From NCBI GenBank assembly GCA_902775735.1, contig CACYNH010000024.1, forward strand, positions 1 through 43,032: DNA of 43,032 bases, read 5' to 3'. This document shows, piece after piece, positions 33,011 through 41,135 of the stretch. The notes below the pieces were generated by a model. It was not told the DNA's origin. It saw only the letters and a list, made by a program, of their open reading frames with translations, and searched no databases. The translations under genes and the position numbers were made by a program. Source of the DNA: an uncultured Erysipelotrichaceae bacterium. GTDB lineage: Bacteria > Bacillota_I > Bacilli_A > Erysipelotrichales > Erysipelotrichaceae. Every line of letters begins with the position of its first letter. The stretch's first letter is position 1.

Positions 33011-34114
33011 ATGAGCAAAGTCAGTGAAACAACCCGCGAAAGCTGGATCAAAGCCACATTCCCGGAATGGGGAACATGGCTGAACGAAGAAATCGAAAAC
33101 ACCGAAATCAAACCCGGCAGCGTCGGCATGTGGTGGCTGGGATGCACAGGCATCTGGTTCAAGACACCCGGCGGCGCCAACATCACAATTGACTTATGGG
33201 CAGGCAACGGCAAGAGAACGCATGGCGACGGCAAGATCAAGGTCGGACACCAGATGGCCAACATGGCCGGCGTGCGCAAGATGCAGCCGAACTTAAGAGC
33301 TGTTCCGTTTGTGATCGATCCCTTTGCGGTCAAGCACGTGGACGCGGTTCTTGCGACCCATTACCATCAGGACCACATGTCCGCTGAATTTGCCGCCCAT
33401 GTCATCCAGAGCGGCATGACCACAACCGATGAAAACGGCAATGAGATTCCGGTTCCGTTCATCGGTCCGGCAAAGTCCGTTGAAACATGGATGAACTGGG
33501 GCGTTCCCGCAGACAGATGCATCACTGTCAAACCCGGCGACGTCATTAAGATCAAGGATCTTGAAATCGTTGCGCTGGATTCCTTTGACAGAACCTGCAT
33601 CGTCACCACCGATTCCCAGGGCCCCGACCGCGAGGAACTCTACGGCAAGTGCCCGACTGACATGGATGAAAAAGCCGTCAACTACCTGGTCAAGACACCC
33701 GGCGGCAACATCTACCACAGCGGCGACTCCCATTATTCCATTTACTTCGCGAAACACGGCAAGGATTATGACATTGATGTCGCCTTCGGCTCCTTCGGCC
33801 TCAACCCGGTCGGCATCCAGGACAAGATGGAAGCCACCGATATCCTGAGAATGGCGGAAGCCCTCCGCTGCAAGGTGGTTATCCCCATCCACTACGATGT
33901 CTGGACAAACTTCATGGCCGATGTCAATGAAATCAAGGTTCTCTACGACATGAGAAAAGACCGCCTGGACTATCAGTTCCACCCGTTCTTCTGGGAAGTC
34001 GGCGGCCGCTACATCTATCCGCAGGACAAGGACAGAAGAGCCTATCATCATGACCGCGGATTCGATGACTGCTTCGATTACGAGGCCAACGTTCCGTTCC
34101 GCTCTGTTCTTTAA
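33011..34114 (+). CDS. ulaG: UlaG-like L-ascorbate-6-phosphate lactonase
   Basis: 367 residues, slightly longer than the Escherichia coli enzyme (354). It is a metallo-beta-lactamase-fold lactonase that opens L-ascorbate-6-phosphate to 3-keto-L-gulonate-6-phosphate. [20 protein letters not shown], the metal motif [21 protein letters not shown], and IPIHYDVW are diagnostic. Codon bias suggests high expression. It is the first gene of a five-gene operon whose later members are the pentose-5-phosphate epimerases UlaE and UlaF. The gene for UlaD and the ascorbate PTS are missing, so the true substrate may differ. Confidence 0.9.
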   Translation: MSKVSETTRESWIKATFPEWGTWLNEEIENTEIKPGSVGMWWLGCTGIWFKTPGGANITIDLWAGNGKRTHGDGKIKVGHQMANMAGVRKMQPNLRAVPFVIDPFAVKHVDAVLATHYHQDHMSAEFAAHVIQSGMTTTDENGNEIPVPFIGPAKSVETWMNWGVPADRCITVKPGDVIKIKDLEIVALDSFDRTCIVTTDSQGPDREELYGKCPTDMDEKAVNYLVKTPGGNIYHSGDSHYSIYFAKHGKDYDIDVAFGSFGLNPVGIQDKMEATDILRMAEALRCKVVIPIHYDVWTNFMADVNEIKVLYDMRKDRLDYQFHPFFWEVGGRYIYPQDKDRRAYHHDRGFDDCFDYEANVPFRSVL

Positions 34115-34129
34115 TAGGGGAGATGCGGG

Positions 34130-35605
34130 GTGCGCATCCTGATCCTGGATATCGGCACCACCAGCATGCGCGGTATCCTCTACGACGAAAACGGAACACA
34201 GCTGGCTTTAAGCAGAAGAGACAACCACCTTATCTTCATGGGCGACACCCTCATTGAGGAGAATCCCCGTGAATTCTACGACAATACAGTCGCGATCATC
34301 CGTGAAATCACCGATACCTCAGGAATCAGTTCCTTCAACGCCATCGGCATCACATCCCAGCGTTCCAGCATCATTCCTGTCGATCATGAAGGCAATCCGC
34401 TTTCAGCGACGATCATGTGGCAGGATACCCGCAACCGGGAAATCTGCCGGAAGCTGGAAGAATGCAACCCGATGCTGTATGAAAGAACAGGCGCCCAGGT
34501 ATCGACGGTTTTCTCCGGCTCAAAAATGACATGGATCCGGAAAAACCAGCCGGAAATCTATAAAGACACTTATAAATTCCTGAACATTCCCGAATACGTC
34601 GTTCACTGCATGACCGGTGAATTTGTGAGCGATACCACCTATGGCTCAAGAACCGGCCTCATGGACATCAGAACGGCAAAGTGGGATCCGGAAATCCTTG
34701 CCCTCTACGAAGTGGAAGAGAGTAAGCTCTGCCGCCTGATCGAACCGGGACATACAGCCGGATACGTCACCGAAGCGTTTGCCCGGGTCTCCTGCATTGA
34801 AGCGGGAATCCCGGTCATCCACTGCGGCGGCGACCAGCAGTGCGCGGCGATCGGTCACGGCATCATTGAAAAAGGGTCTGTTTCCCTGACCGTGGGAACC
34901 GGCGGGTTTCTTGCCGCGGTCCTCGATGAAATGCCTGACATCATGCCTTCAGGCGTCATCATCAACCGTGCCGCCAGTGAACACCAGTTCATCATGGAAG
35001 CCAATATTCTTTCCTGCGGCGCAGGGTATGACTGGTGCGCAAGAGAACTCTACGGCATGGAAAAAACAGACTACGCGTTTCTGGAAAAGGAACTCGAAAA
35101 AGAAAACTTCATTTCCTCACCGCTAGTCATTCCGTATTTCTCCGGCCGCGGGGCGCCTGACTGGAACCCGCTGGCAAGAGCGGTATTCAGCGGCATCACA
35201 ACCGCGACAAGACGGTCGGAAATCTTCAAGAGCATCATGGAAAGCATCTTCATGGAGATTGCCAATCACCTGGAACATCTTGGCGAAGTGACTGAAATCA
35301 CAAGAGTGTACGCCGGCGGCGGGCTGACCGCTTCAAAAGCGCTGAACCAGCTCATGGCCGATATCTTCGGCCGCGAAACCGCATGCGTCGACAACCCGGA
35401 AGCCACGGCACTCGGCGCCCTTGCGGTCACGATGGCCGCACAGGGGATCTATGCTTCTTCAAAAGAAGCATACAAAGCTCTAGCAAACGAAAAGAAAACC
35501 ATTTATACACCTGATCTTTCCCTGCATGAACAATATGAAATCAAGCGCAGGAAAATGAACAGGCTCTATGAAATCATTAACCAGGGAGGCGGCTATGCAA
35601 GCTGA
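34130..35605 (+). CDS. FGGY family sugar kinase (L-xylulose or related)
   Basis: 491 residues from a GTG with AGGGGAGATGCGGG upstream. Typical FGGY blocks: LDIGTTSMRGILYDENG, WQDTRN, CGGDQQCAAIGHG, TVGTGGFLA, and the C-terminal YAGGGLTASKALNQLMAD. The family phosphorylates sugars such as L-xylulose, D-xylulose, L-fuculose or glycerol. Placed between ulaG and ulaE/ulaF, an L-xylulokinase or 3-keto-L-gulonate kinase role (LyxK-like, about 498 residues) would feed L-xylulose-5-phosphate to UlaE. That role is inference from context; sequence alone does not fix the sugar. Confidence 0.85.
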   Translation: MRILILDIGTTSMRGILYDENGTQLALSRRDNHLIFMGDTLIEENPREFYDNTVAIIREITDTSGISSFNAIGITSQRSSIIPVDHEGNPLSATIMWQDTRNREICRKLEECNPMLYERTGAQVSTVFSGSKMTWIRKNQPEIYKDTYKFLNIPEYVVHCMTGEFVSDTTYGSRTGLMDIRTAKWDPEILALYEVEESKLCRLIEPGHTAGYVTEAFARVSCIEAGIPVIHCGGDQQCAAIGHGIIEKGSVSLTVGTGGFLAAVLDEMPDIMPSGVIINRAASEHQFIMEANILSCGAGYDWCARELYGMEKTDYAFLEKELEKENFISSPLVIPYFSGRGAPDWNPLARAVFSGITTATRRSEIFKSIMESIFMEIANHLEHLGEVTEITRVYAGGGLTASKALNQLMADIFGRETACVDNPEATALGALAVTMAAQGIYASSKEAYKALANEKKTIYTPDLSLHEQYEIKRRKMNRLYEIINQGGGYAS

Positions 35606-36641
35606 AAAGAAAGTCATCGGTTCACTTAACAAATGCTATGCCTGCGGCACATTCCGCTATGACGGCGAGGATCATCTGATCATCGCGGCGGAAAAGAAAG
35701 ACCCGTGCTATTCCTTTACATTTGACGGGGAAATGAAAGACACACTCTGGACGCAGCCCGGCGGCGTCATGACTGTTCTGCAGTTTGACGATGACCATCC
35801 GGTGCTGATGGCCACATATCAGTTTTATTCACCCAACGATTCCGCAAACGCGAAAATCGTTTATTACACAAAAGGAACAGACGGCTGGGAGTGCCATGTG
35901 CTTTGCGATCTGCCTTTTGTCCACCGCTTCGGCATCGTGAAAAGAAACGGCGTCCGGTATCTTGCGGCATGCACGCTCAAATCCGCCCACGCTTTCAAAA
36001 ATGACTGGACATGCCCGGGCCGGATCTGGGTGGCAAAGCTGCCGGAACATCTGGAAGAATTCAGTGCGGAAAACCAGCTGGTGTTAACGCCGCTTGTGTC
36101 AGGTCTGACCAAAAACCACGGCTTTGCTGTGCATGAGGAAGCCGATGGCAGCTCCTTCGCTGTTGTCGGCACCGAAAACGGCATCTGGAAAGTCACGCCG
36201 CCCGAAAATGAAGAGGGTGAGTGGAATGCGGAATGCCTGCTGGATACGCCATGCAGCGACGTGCTGTATCTTGACTTTGACAATGATGGCGAAAGGGAGC
36301 TTCTTGTCCTTTCACCGTTCCATGGCAATACCCTGAGCATCTATAAAAAGAATGAAGAAGGGTTTGTGAAGGTCTGGGAAAGGGAAAAGAAAATGCCTTT
36401 CATCCATGCCATCCATTCCGGAAAGATGAACGGACAGTGGACCGCCTTTATCGGCAACCGTGAGGAAGACCGTGAACTGATCGCTGTTCAGTATACAGAG
36501 GGAGATTACAAAGTCAGCGTCCTGGATCAGGGCGCCGGACCCGCCAACTGCATGTTCTTTGAAAAGGACGGCGAATACCGTCTGCTTGCGGCCAACCGTG
36601 AAACTGACGAAATCGCCCTTTACGCATTGAAGGAGGAATAG
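35595..36641 (+). CDS. Uncharacterised cytoplasmic repeat (beta-propeller-like) protein
   Basis: 348 residues from the ATG at 35595 with GGGAGG (35584-35589) 5 bases upstream, overlapping the kinase end by 11. There is no signal peptide or membrane helix. It is made of repeated beta-type units of about 50 residues with GDG/DGxW-like turns, for instance FTFDGEMKDTLWTQPGG, VYYTKGTDGWECHVLCD, TENGIWKVTPPENEE and LYLDFDNDGERELLVLSPF. The last resembles a VCBS/FG-GAP calcium-loop motif (D-x-D-N-D-G-x-x-E). This suggests a propeller fold. I do not recognise a family. Its place in the operon implies a role in the same sugar pathway, perhaps as a lactonase, mutarotase or isomerase accessory; this is not demonstrated. 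Confidence 0.6.
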   Translation: MQAEKKVIGSLNKCYACGTFRYDGEDHLIIAAEKKDPCYSFTFDGEMKDTLWTQPGGVMTVLQFDDDHPVLMATYQFYSPNDSANAKIVYYTKGTDGWECHVLCDLPFVHRFGIVKRNGVRYLAACTLKSAHAFKNDWTCPGRIWVAKLPEHLEEFSAENQLVLTPLVSGLTKNHGFAVHEEADGSSFAVVGTENGIWKVTPPENEEGEWNAECLLDTPCSDVLYLDFDNDGERELLVLSPFHGNTLSIYKKNEEGFVKVWEREKKMPFIHAIHSGKMNGQWTAFIGNREEDRELIAVQYTEGDYKVSVLDQGAGPANCMFFEKDGEYRLLAANRETDEIALYALKEE

Positions 36642-36644
36642 CCG

Positions 36645-37493
36645 ATGGATATTTCACTGGCACTTTACGAAAAAGCCATTCCCTCAGGCAAAAGCTTTGA
36701 GGAAATGTTTGAAATCACCAAAGCATGCGGCTTTGACCGCTTTGAAATCAGTGTCGATGAAACCGACGCAAGACTCTCAAGGCTCGACATGACGCCCCAT
36801 GAAATCAGCCGTCTTGGCGCGCTTTCAAGAAAGAGCGGCACGCCGATCCGCACTATGTGCCTTTCCGGCCACCGCAAATACCCGCTTGGCTCAAGCGATC
36901 CCGCCATCCGTGCGCGCTCCATGGAAATCATGAAAAAGGCTGTCGATTTCTGCCAGGACGCCTCAATCCCCATCATCCAGCTGGCCGGCTATGACGTCTA
37001 TTATGAAGAAAGCACGGAAGAAACGGTGAAATGGTTCACGGAGAACCTGATCAAATCCGTTGACTACGCCGCTTCCAAAGGCGTGGTGCTCGCCTTTGAA
37101 TCAATGGAAACGCCGTTTATGGACACGGTTGAAAAGATTATGAAGTATATCGATCTGGTCGGCTCGCCATGGCTTGGCGTCTATCCGGATATCGGCAATC
37201 TGAAAAACGCCGCGGTTCTTTATGGACTGGATGTGACGGAAGAGCTGCTCAAAGGCAGAGGCCATACATTCGCGGTCCATCTCAAGGAAACAAAGCCCGG
37301 CGTCTACCGGGACATGAACTACGGCACCGGCGGCCATACGGAATATGTTCCGTGCATCAAAGCGGCGCTCGACATGGGCGTGCGCATGTTCACCGGTGAA
37401 TTCTGGTATCAGCAGGGACAGGATTACATGAAGGTGATCAGTGAATCCAATGAATTCCTGCGCAATGTGATCAGGGAGGCTCAGAATGCTTGA
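36645..37493 (+). CDS. ulaE: L-ribulose/L-xylulose-5-phosphate 3-epimerase (UlaE type)
   Basis: 282 residues, TIM-barrel AP-endonuclease 2 superfamily. It interconverts L-xylulose-5-phosphate and L-ribulose-5-phosphate. The family pattern: [68 protein letters not shown] (metal-binding Glu), [11 protein letters not shown] and [18 protein letters not shown]-type sequence at the end of the previous gene precedes the ATG. It overlaps ulaF by 8 bases. Confidence 0.93.
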   Translation: MDISLALYEKAIPSGKSFEEMFEITKACGFDRFEISVDETDARLSRLDMTPHEISRLGALSRKSGTPIRTMCLSGHRKYPLGSSDPAIRARSMEIMKKAVDFCQDASIPIIQLAGYDVYYEESTEETVKWFTENLIKSVDYAASKGVVLAFESMETPFMDTVEKIMKYIDLVGSPWLGVYPDIGNLKNAAVLYGLDVTEELLKGRGHTFAVHLKETKPGVYRDMNYGTGGHTEYVPCIKAALDMGVRMFTGEFWYQQGQDYMKVISESNEFLRNVIREAQNA

Positions 37494-38187
37494 AGAACTT
37501 AAAAAGGAAGTCTGCGAAGCGAATCTTGAACTGGTGAGAAGAGGGGTTGTCATCTACACATGGGGCAATGTCTCCGGCATCAGTGAAGACAGAAAATACA
37601 TGGTCATCAAACCCAGCGGCGTCGATTATGACGGCATGAGTCCCGATGACATGGTTGTTGTTGATATTGAAACAGGCGAAAAGGCAGAAGGAAAATGGAA
37701 GCCTTCGAGCGATACCGATACCCATCTGGAACTCTACCGCAGATATCCTGATATTAAAGGAATCGTCCATACCCATTCCATCAACGCCGTCGCCTTTGCC
37801 CAGGCCGGCATCGCGATTCCGGCTCTTGGCACAACGCACGCCGATTACTTCTACGGCGACATTCCGTGCACCCGTGAGCTGACAAAGGAAGAGGTTGAGG
37901 AAGCATACGAAAGAAACACCGGCAAGGTGATCATTGAAACGATTGATTCCATGGGCTATGACCCGATGGCCCGTCCGGGCATCATCGTCAAAAACCACGG
38001 ACCGTTTGCCTGGGGCAAATCCCCGGCCAACGCCGTCTATAACGCCGTCGTTCTGGAAACAGTGGCCGACATGGATCTCAAAACACTCGCACTGAATCCA
38101 AACGCCTCCATCGCTTCCTATGTGCTTGACAAACACTACATGCGCAAGCACGGTCCCAACGCTTATTACGGCCAAACAAAGGAATAA
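37486..38187 (+). CDS. L-ribulose-5-phosphate 4-epimerase (UlaF/AraD type)
   Basis: 233 residues, class II aldolase/epimerase fold. It makes D-xylulose-5-phosphate for the pentose phosphate or phosphoketolase pathway. The zinc His motif [26 protein letters not shown] and [10 protein letters not shown] are conserved, as are WGNVSG and IKPSGVDY at the N-terminus. It cannot be told from sequence alone whether it belongs to the UlaF or AraD branch; context with ulaE favours ulaF. A terminator follows 10 bases after the stop. Confidence 0.92.
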   Translation: MLEELKKEVCEANLELVRRGVVIYTWGNVSGISEDRKYMVIKPSGVDYDGMSPDDMVVVDIETGEKAEGKWKPSSDTDTHLELYRRYPDIKGIVHTHSINAVAFAQAGIAIPALGTTHADYFYGDIPCTRELTKEEVEEAYERNTGKVIIETIDSMGYDPMARPGIIVKNHGPFAWGKSPANAVYNAVVLETVADMDLKTLALNPNASIASYVLDKHYMRKHGPNAYYGQTKE

Positions 38188-38196
38188 CCATTACAG

Positions 38197-38220
38197 GACG
38201 CCGCTTCAGGCGTCTTTCTT
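38197..38220 (+). terminator. Terminator of the sugar operon
   Basis: GACGCC (38197-38202) pairs with GGCGTC (38209-38214) around GCTTCA, followed by TTTCTT. Confidence 0.8.
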
Positions 38221-38260
38221 CTGCCACGGTTAAGATTTGCGCATCCGGGAAAGTCAAGTA

Positions 38261-38288
38261 TTGAATTACCGGTGAATGTCAGTAAAAT
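38261..38288 (+). promoter_or_regulatory. Promoter of the HU gene
   Basis: TTGAAT (38261-38266) and TAAAAT (38283-38288) with 16 bases between; GGAGGTG and ATG follow at 38308. Confidence 0.65.
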
Positions 38289-38307
38289 AAAAGCCCGGAG
38301 GTGAAAC

Positions 38308-38589
38308 ATGACAGCAATCAATAAGAAAGTATTATCGGAAATCATCGCGGAAGAACACCAGATCACCAAAAAGAAAGCTGCCGAGATCATTGATCTCTTA
38401 TTCGATACAATCAGCGACACGCTCAGAGACGGAAACAGTGTGGAAATCACAGGCTTCGGCAAATTCGAAGTCAGGGAACGGGCAGGCCGCAGCGGCATCA
38501 ATCCCCATACCGGCGAAAAGATCGAAATCGCCGCTTCGAAGGTTCCTGCATTCCGGGCATCCAAAACACTCAAAGAATCCGTCAAATAG
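38308..38589 (+). CDS. hup: HU family DNA-binding protein
   Basis: 93 residues. Nucleoid protein with the HU/IHF fold. It has the N-terminal helices (NKKVLSEIIAEEHQITKKKAAEIIDLLF), the conserved VEITGFGKFEVRERAGRSGINP DNA-binding arm start with the Pro-containing NPHTGEKIEIAA, and the C-terminal PAFRASKTLKESV. It is single-gene, with its own promoter and terminator. Confidence 0.96.
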   Translation: MTAINKKVLSEIIAEEHQITKKKAAEIIDLLFDTISDTLRDGNSVEITGFGKFEVRERAGRSGINPHTGEKIEIAASKVPAFRASKTLKESVK

Positions 38590-38607
38590 CTTTTCTGAAG
38601 CCATACA

Positions 38608-38628
38608 GCCGCCATACCGGCGGCTTTT
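38608..38628 (+). terminator. Terminator of the HU gene
   Basis: GCCGCC (38608-38613) pairs with GGCGGC (38619-38624) around ATACC, then TTTT. Confidence 0.85.
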
Positions 38629-38640
38629 ACATTGAAACGA

Positions 38641-38672
38641 AGCGGTGTCCGTTTTTCTCTATAACCGCTCAG
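38641..38672 (+). repeat. Intergenic stem-loop repeat, copy 1
   Basis: AGCGGT (38641-38646) and ACCGCT (38664-38669) form a 6-bp inverted repeat across a T-rich loop, followed by CAG. The 11-mer TAACCGCTCAG recurs at 39300-39310 with a similar left arm GCGGTG and T-rich loop. Confidence 0.55.
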
Positions 38673-38720
38673 AACGCCCCAAAACGCGCGAAACAGCCGA
38701 TATCTTCAATATCAAAACAA

Positions 38721-38729
38721 TGTTATAAT
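38721..38729 (+). promoter_or_regulatory. Extended -10 promoter of the acidic-protein gene
   Basis: TGT plus perfect TATAAT (38724-38729), with AGGAAG (about 38738-38743) and the ATG at 38753 after it. No good -35 box. Confidence 0.6.
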
Positions 38730-38752
38730 GCATTCAGCAGGAAGATACCGAT

Positions 38753-39253
38753 ATGAGCGAAAACAGAAAATCCCTGAACGAAAACAATTCTTTCTTTGAC
38801 GGCGAGTACAAAGAATATACAAAGAATTCATCAAAGGACAGCTGCGCCACCGGCACACTGACCCTCAATGATCTGCATACGATGTATGACATGGAAAACA
38901 CATCCATGTTAAAAGATTATGAAACCGCACAGCTGCGCTTAAGTGATCAGGTCCGTAAGCGCCGCGAGGAATCCGACCGCAAAATCGGCGAACTCACCGG
39001 CAGTCCTTCTCCCGAACCCTTAAGCAACTATATCTTCGACGCCGATGAAGTGACGGTAGGGGATCTTGTCGCCATCGATGAGGAACTTCAGCATCAGAAA
39101 GACCTTCTGGAAGAAGAACCTAAAGAGCCTTATCTTTCCGGTCTCATCGCCGTTTCGCCCGGTGAACCGACTGAAAAGATCGCTGTCATCTCCGTTCCAA
39201 GCGAAGCAATCATCTCTGATGAAAGCCCGTTTATCGCGGTTGAAGATCTCTGA
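38753..39253 (+). CDS. Hypothetical acidic protein, unknown function
   Basis: 166 residues, rich in Glu, Asp, Ser and Lys, with no membrane segment or signal peptide. Two parts are visible. The N-terminal half is charged and probably helical (LKDYETAQLRLSDQVRKRRE). The C-terminal third has alternating beta-like hydrophobics (LIAVSPGEPTEKIAVISVPSEAII) repeated twice with the pattern I-A-V-x-S/E. I recognise no family. It has its own promoter and ribosome site and is not in an operon. Codon use is like its neighbours. Confidence 0.65.
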   Translation: MSENRKSLNENNSFFDGEYKEYTKNSSKDSCATGTLTLNDLHTMYDMENTSMLKDYETAQLRLSDQVRKRREESDRKIGELTGSPSPEPLSNYIFDADEVTVGDLVAIDEELQHQKDLLEEEPKEPYLSGLIAVSPGEPTEKIAVISVPSEAIISDESPFIAVEDL

Positions 39254-39272
39254 TTCAGACTCTCAGCGCTGC

Positions 39273-39296
39273 AGCATGGCATGCGGTGCTTTTTTT
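39273..39296 (+). terminator. Possible terminator of the acidic-protein gene
   Basis: AGCAT (39273-39277) and GTGCT (39286-39290) can form a short stem followed by TTTTTT. The same T run is the loop of the repeat at 39283-39310, so the assignment is ambiguous. Confidence 0.45.
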
Positions 39297-39310
39297 CTGT
39301 AACCGCTCAG
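39283..39310 (+). repeat. Intergenic stem-loop repeat, copy 2
   Basis: GCGGT (39283-39287) and ACCGC (39302-39306) form the inverted repeat; TAACCGCTCAG (39300-39310) is identical to copy 1 at 38662-38672. Both copies lie after a terminator and before the next promoter. Confidence 0.55.
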
Positions 39311-39369
39311 GTCAATGCCGCGCGTATTTCTCCATGGTAGTATTTTGGTAAGAACCGGAGGAATTGAAA

Positions 39370-40356
39370 ATGTTACTGAATGCCGGAACACAGAAACTCA
39401 TCAATGAACTTTATAACAAAAGAGAACATGTCGAACTGACAATCGGAATCCTTCAAAACGGTGAAAAAGAAGTGATTCACTGGGGTCCGCACAGAGAGAT
39501 CAGAGACGAAGAGCTGATCTATCCAGTCGGCTCCATCTGCAAACCTTTCACCGCGTCCTGGGCCGCTAAACTGATCGCCGAAGGAAAAATGGATCTTGAT
39601 CAGCCCATTAACGCCTATATCACAGACCTGCCTGAACAGTATTACCCGCCGCTGCGCAGACTCACCACCCATACTTCAGGCTATTCCACCCAGCCTTACA
39701 ATCTGCTTACAACAATTCCATTCTTTGTGAAAATGAATCATGAAGGCGGTCTTTTCCATACCAATCCTTTCAGAGGATATCCCGATGAAGCAGGCATGAA
39801 GAAGATCCTTGCCGGTACACATCTCAAAGACAAAGAATACAAATTCGAATATTCCAATATCGGCATGAGCGTTTTCGGATATATCACCGGAAAGGTCAGC
39901 GGCGAAGGATTCTGGGACGGCATGAACCGCTATGTCAGAGAAGATCTCGGACTTGAACACACGTTCCTTGGCAATGTGGATCTTCTCGGCTATGACAGAA
40001 AGGATCAGCCCTGCAGATGCTGGCAATGGCATCCGGAAGACATCATCGCTCCTGCCGGTGCCATGAATTCGACAATGAGCGATCTGCTCACATTCGCGCA
40101 GAAGAACATGGACGGCTCTTTGCCTTATCTTGATCTCTGCCATGAAGTCAACGGCAGCATCGATCAAGACAACGACAGCGGACTTGCCTGGAGACTTTAT
40201 AAGAAGCAGCCCATCAGCTGGCATACCGGATCTGCCGGTGCCTTCAGCTGCTGGCTCGGAATGAACAGAGAAACAAAGAACGCGGTCGCCGTCGGCATCA
40301 ACTACGGTTTAGTCAACGCGGAAGAGATCGGTTTCTCAATTCTCACTGAAATGTAA
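39370..40356 (+). CDS. Serine hydrolase, class C beta-lactamase/PBP-like
   Basis: 328 residues. The three active-site motifs of the serine beta-lactamase-like superfamily are present: S-x-x-K at 55-58 (VGSICKPF), Y-x-N at 161-163 (EYSNIGMS) and H-x-G at 285-287 (SWHTGSAG). No signal peptide or membrane helix is seen, so it acts in the cytoplasm, which suggests an esterase or peptidase rather than a true beta-lactamase. GGAGG (39357-39361) lies 8 bases before the ATG at 39370; a TTG at 39364 is too close. It is a single gene closed by a strong terminator. Confidence 0.85.
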   Translation: MLLNAGTQKLINELYNKREHVELTIGILQNGEKEVIHWGPHREIRDEELIYPVGSICKPFTASWAAKLIAEGKMDLDQPINAYITDLPEQYYPPLRRLTTHTSGYSTQPYNLLTTIPFFVKMNHEGGLFHTNPFRGYPDEAGMKKILAGTHLKDKEYKFEYSNIGMSVFGYITGKVSGEGFWDGMNRYVREDLGLEHTFLGNVDLLGYDRKDQPCRCWQWHPEDIIAPAGAMNSTMSDLLTFAQKNMDGSLPYLDLCHEVNGSIDQDNDSGLAWRLYKKQPISWHTGSAGAFSCWLGMNRETKNAVAVGINYGLVNAEEIGFSILTEM

Positions 40357-40379
40357 AATCATTAACATTCATTAATTCT

Positions 40380-40405
40380 GGCATATGCGCTGCATATGCC
40401 TTTTT
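40380..40405 (+). terminator. Terminator of the serine hydrolase gene
   Basis: GGCATATGC (40380-40388) pairs perfectly with GCATATGCC (40392-40400) around GCT, then TTTTT. Confidence 0.95.
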
Positions 40406-40482
40406 GTTGCGGATTCAATTATTTCATCGGGAAGGGGAGCAAACCGAGAAGGGGAAGATCATCACCTGATCCGAACATCCAG

Positions 40483-40506
40483 ATTGACATCAGCATTGAT
40501 GTCAAT
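40483..40506. repeat. Perfect 9-bp inverted repeat
   Basis: ATTGACATC (40483-40491) and GATGTCAAT (40498-40506) with a 6-base AGCATT spacer. The right arm overlaps the first copy of the 36-bp direct repeat. No T run follows, so it is not a terminator; it could be an operator or transposase site. Confidence 0.7.
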
Positions 40507-40571
40507 ATTTTGACATGTATGTTTACCACAGCACTGATGCCGATATTTTGACATGAATGTTTGCGGCAGCA
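40498..40571. repeat. 36-bp imperfect tandem direct repeat
   Basis: Two copies (40498-40533 and 40536-40571) start GATG, share ATATTTTGACATG and ATGTTT, and end CAGCA; they are offset by 38 bases. Together with the inverted repeat and further copies of TGACAT near 40610, several TGACAT/ATGTCA half-sites are clustered within 130 bases. Such arrays are usual at the ends of IS21- or Tn7-like elements, but no gene of such an element is adjacent on this side. Confidence 0.75.
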
Positions 40572-41003
40572 AGTGCGCCAAAATTCAGGTATTGATGACA
40601 AATATCTGACATTGATGAATTCACAATAAATTGTATGAATTTGTGAGATGATTCACATACATCAAAAACAGTTTCAGGGAGAATCTGAAATGAATCCCGC
40701 TCATAATCAGCAGCAAACATCCATAACTTATGATTAACACTTACAGCCATATACAAACAGATAATCGGCCGTATTAACGATCACCTGGAATTGCCGGTGA
40801 TCCTCTGATTTGAATCGGCGATGGACATCTGCCTTAAAGCGAAACAAAAAACGATTATAGAGGACGCTGGCTCCTGGTACCTGTTGGAATAGAACCGGGG
40901 AATCATATCTAAAAGCCAATAATGACAGCTCATGAGCAGTTATATCGGAAAGGTATGATTTAACAGGCCGTCAGTACACATCCAGGTATTGTAATGCATG
41001 TTT

Positions 41004-41135
41004 TGTGGAGAAAAAATGTGGATTAATCCGAAATGACAGCTTTTTTTAGTGTCACTAAACCGTTTTCCACACCAAAATTCAGGACTTTTCATCACATAAT
41101 TTGCGGATTCCGGGTTTTCCACAGCCTTATCCACA
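41004..41135. other. Cluster of five DnaA-box-like 9-mers
   Basis: TTATCCACA at 41127-41135 is a perfect DnaA box. TTTTCCACA occurs at 41063-41071 and 41115-41123, each one mismatch away. On the other strand TGTGGAGAA (41004-41012) and TGTGGATTA (41017-41025) each have one mismatch. Five boxes in 132 bases next to AT-rich DNA resembles an origin or a DnaA-binding regulatory locus. There is no dnaA, dnaN or rpmH nearby and gene orientation converges here rather than diverging. Confidence 0.6.

Noticed and set aside
33293..34051. 252-codon antisense frame over ulaG
   Set aside because: Shadow of the strong ulaG coding frame; Val/Asp-rich nonsense composition typical of antisense frames.
40483..40571. 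CRISPR array
   Set aside because: Only two long copies with a 2-base spacer; no regular repeat-spacer pattern and no cas genes in the window.
40523..40919. Two small - strand frames (61 and 77 codons) between the serine hydrolase and the DnaA boxes
   Set aside because: No ribosome-binding sites, no recognised domains and a region full of repeats. They may be remains of older genes, but nothing supports translation.
40940..41134. 64-codon - strand frame through the DnaA boxes
   Set aside because: Its codons are produced by the DnaA-box and AT-rich sequence; no ribosome site.
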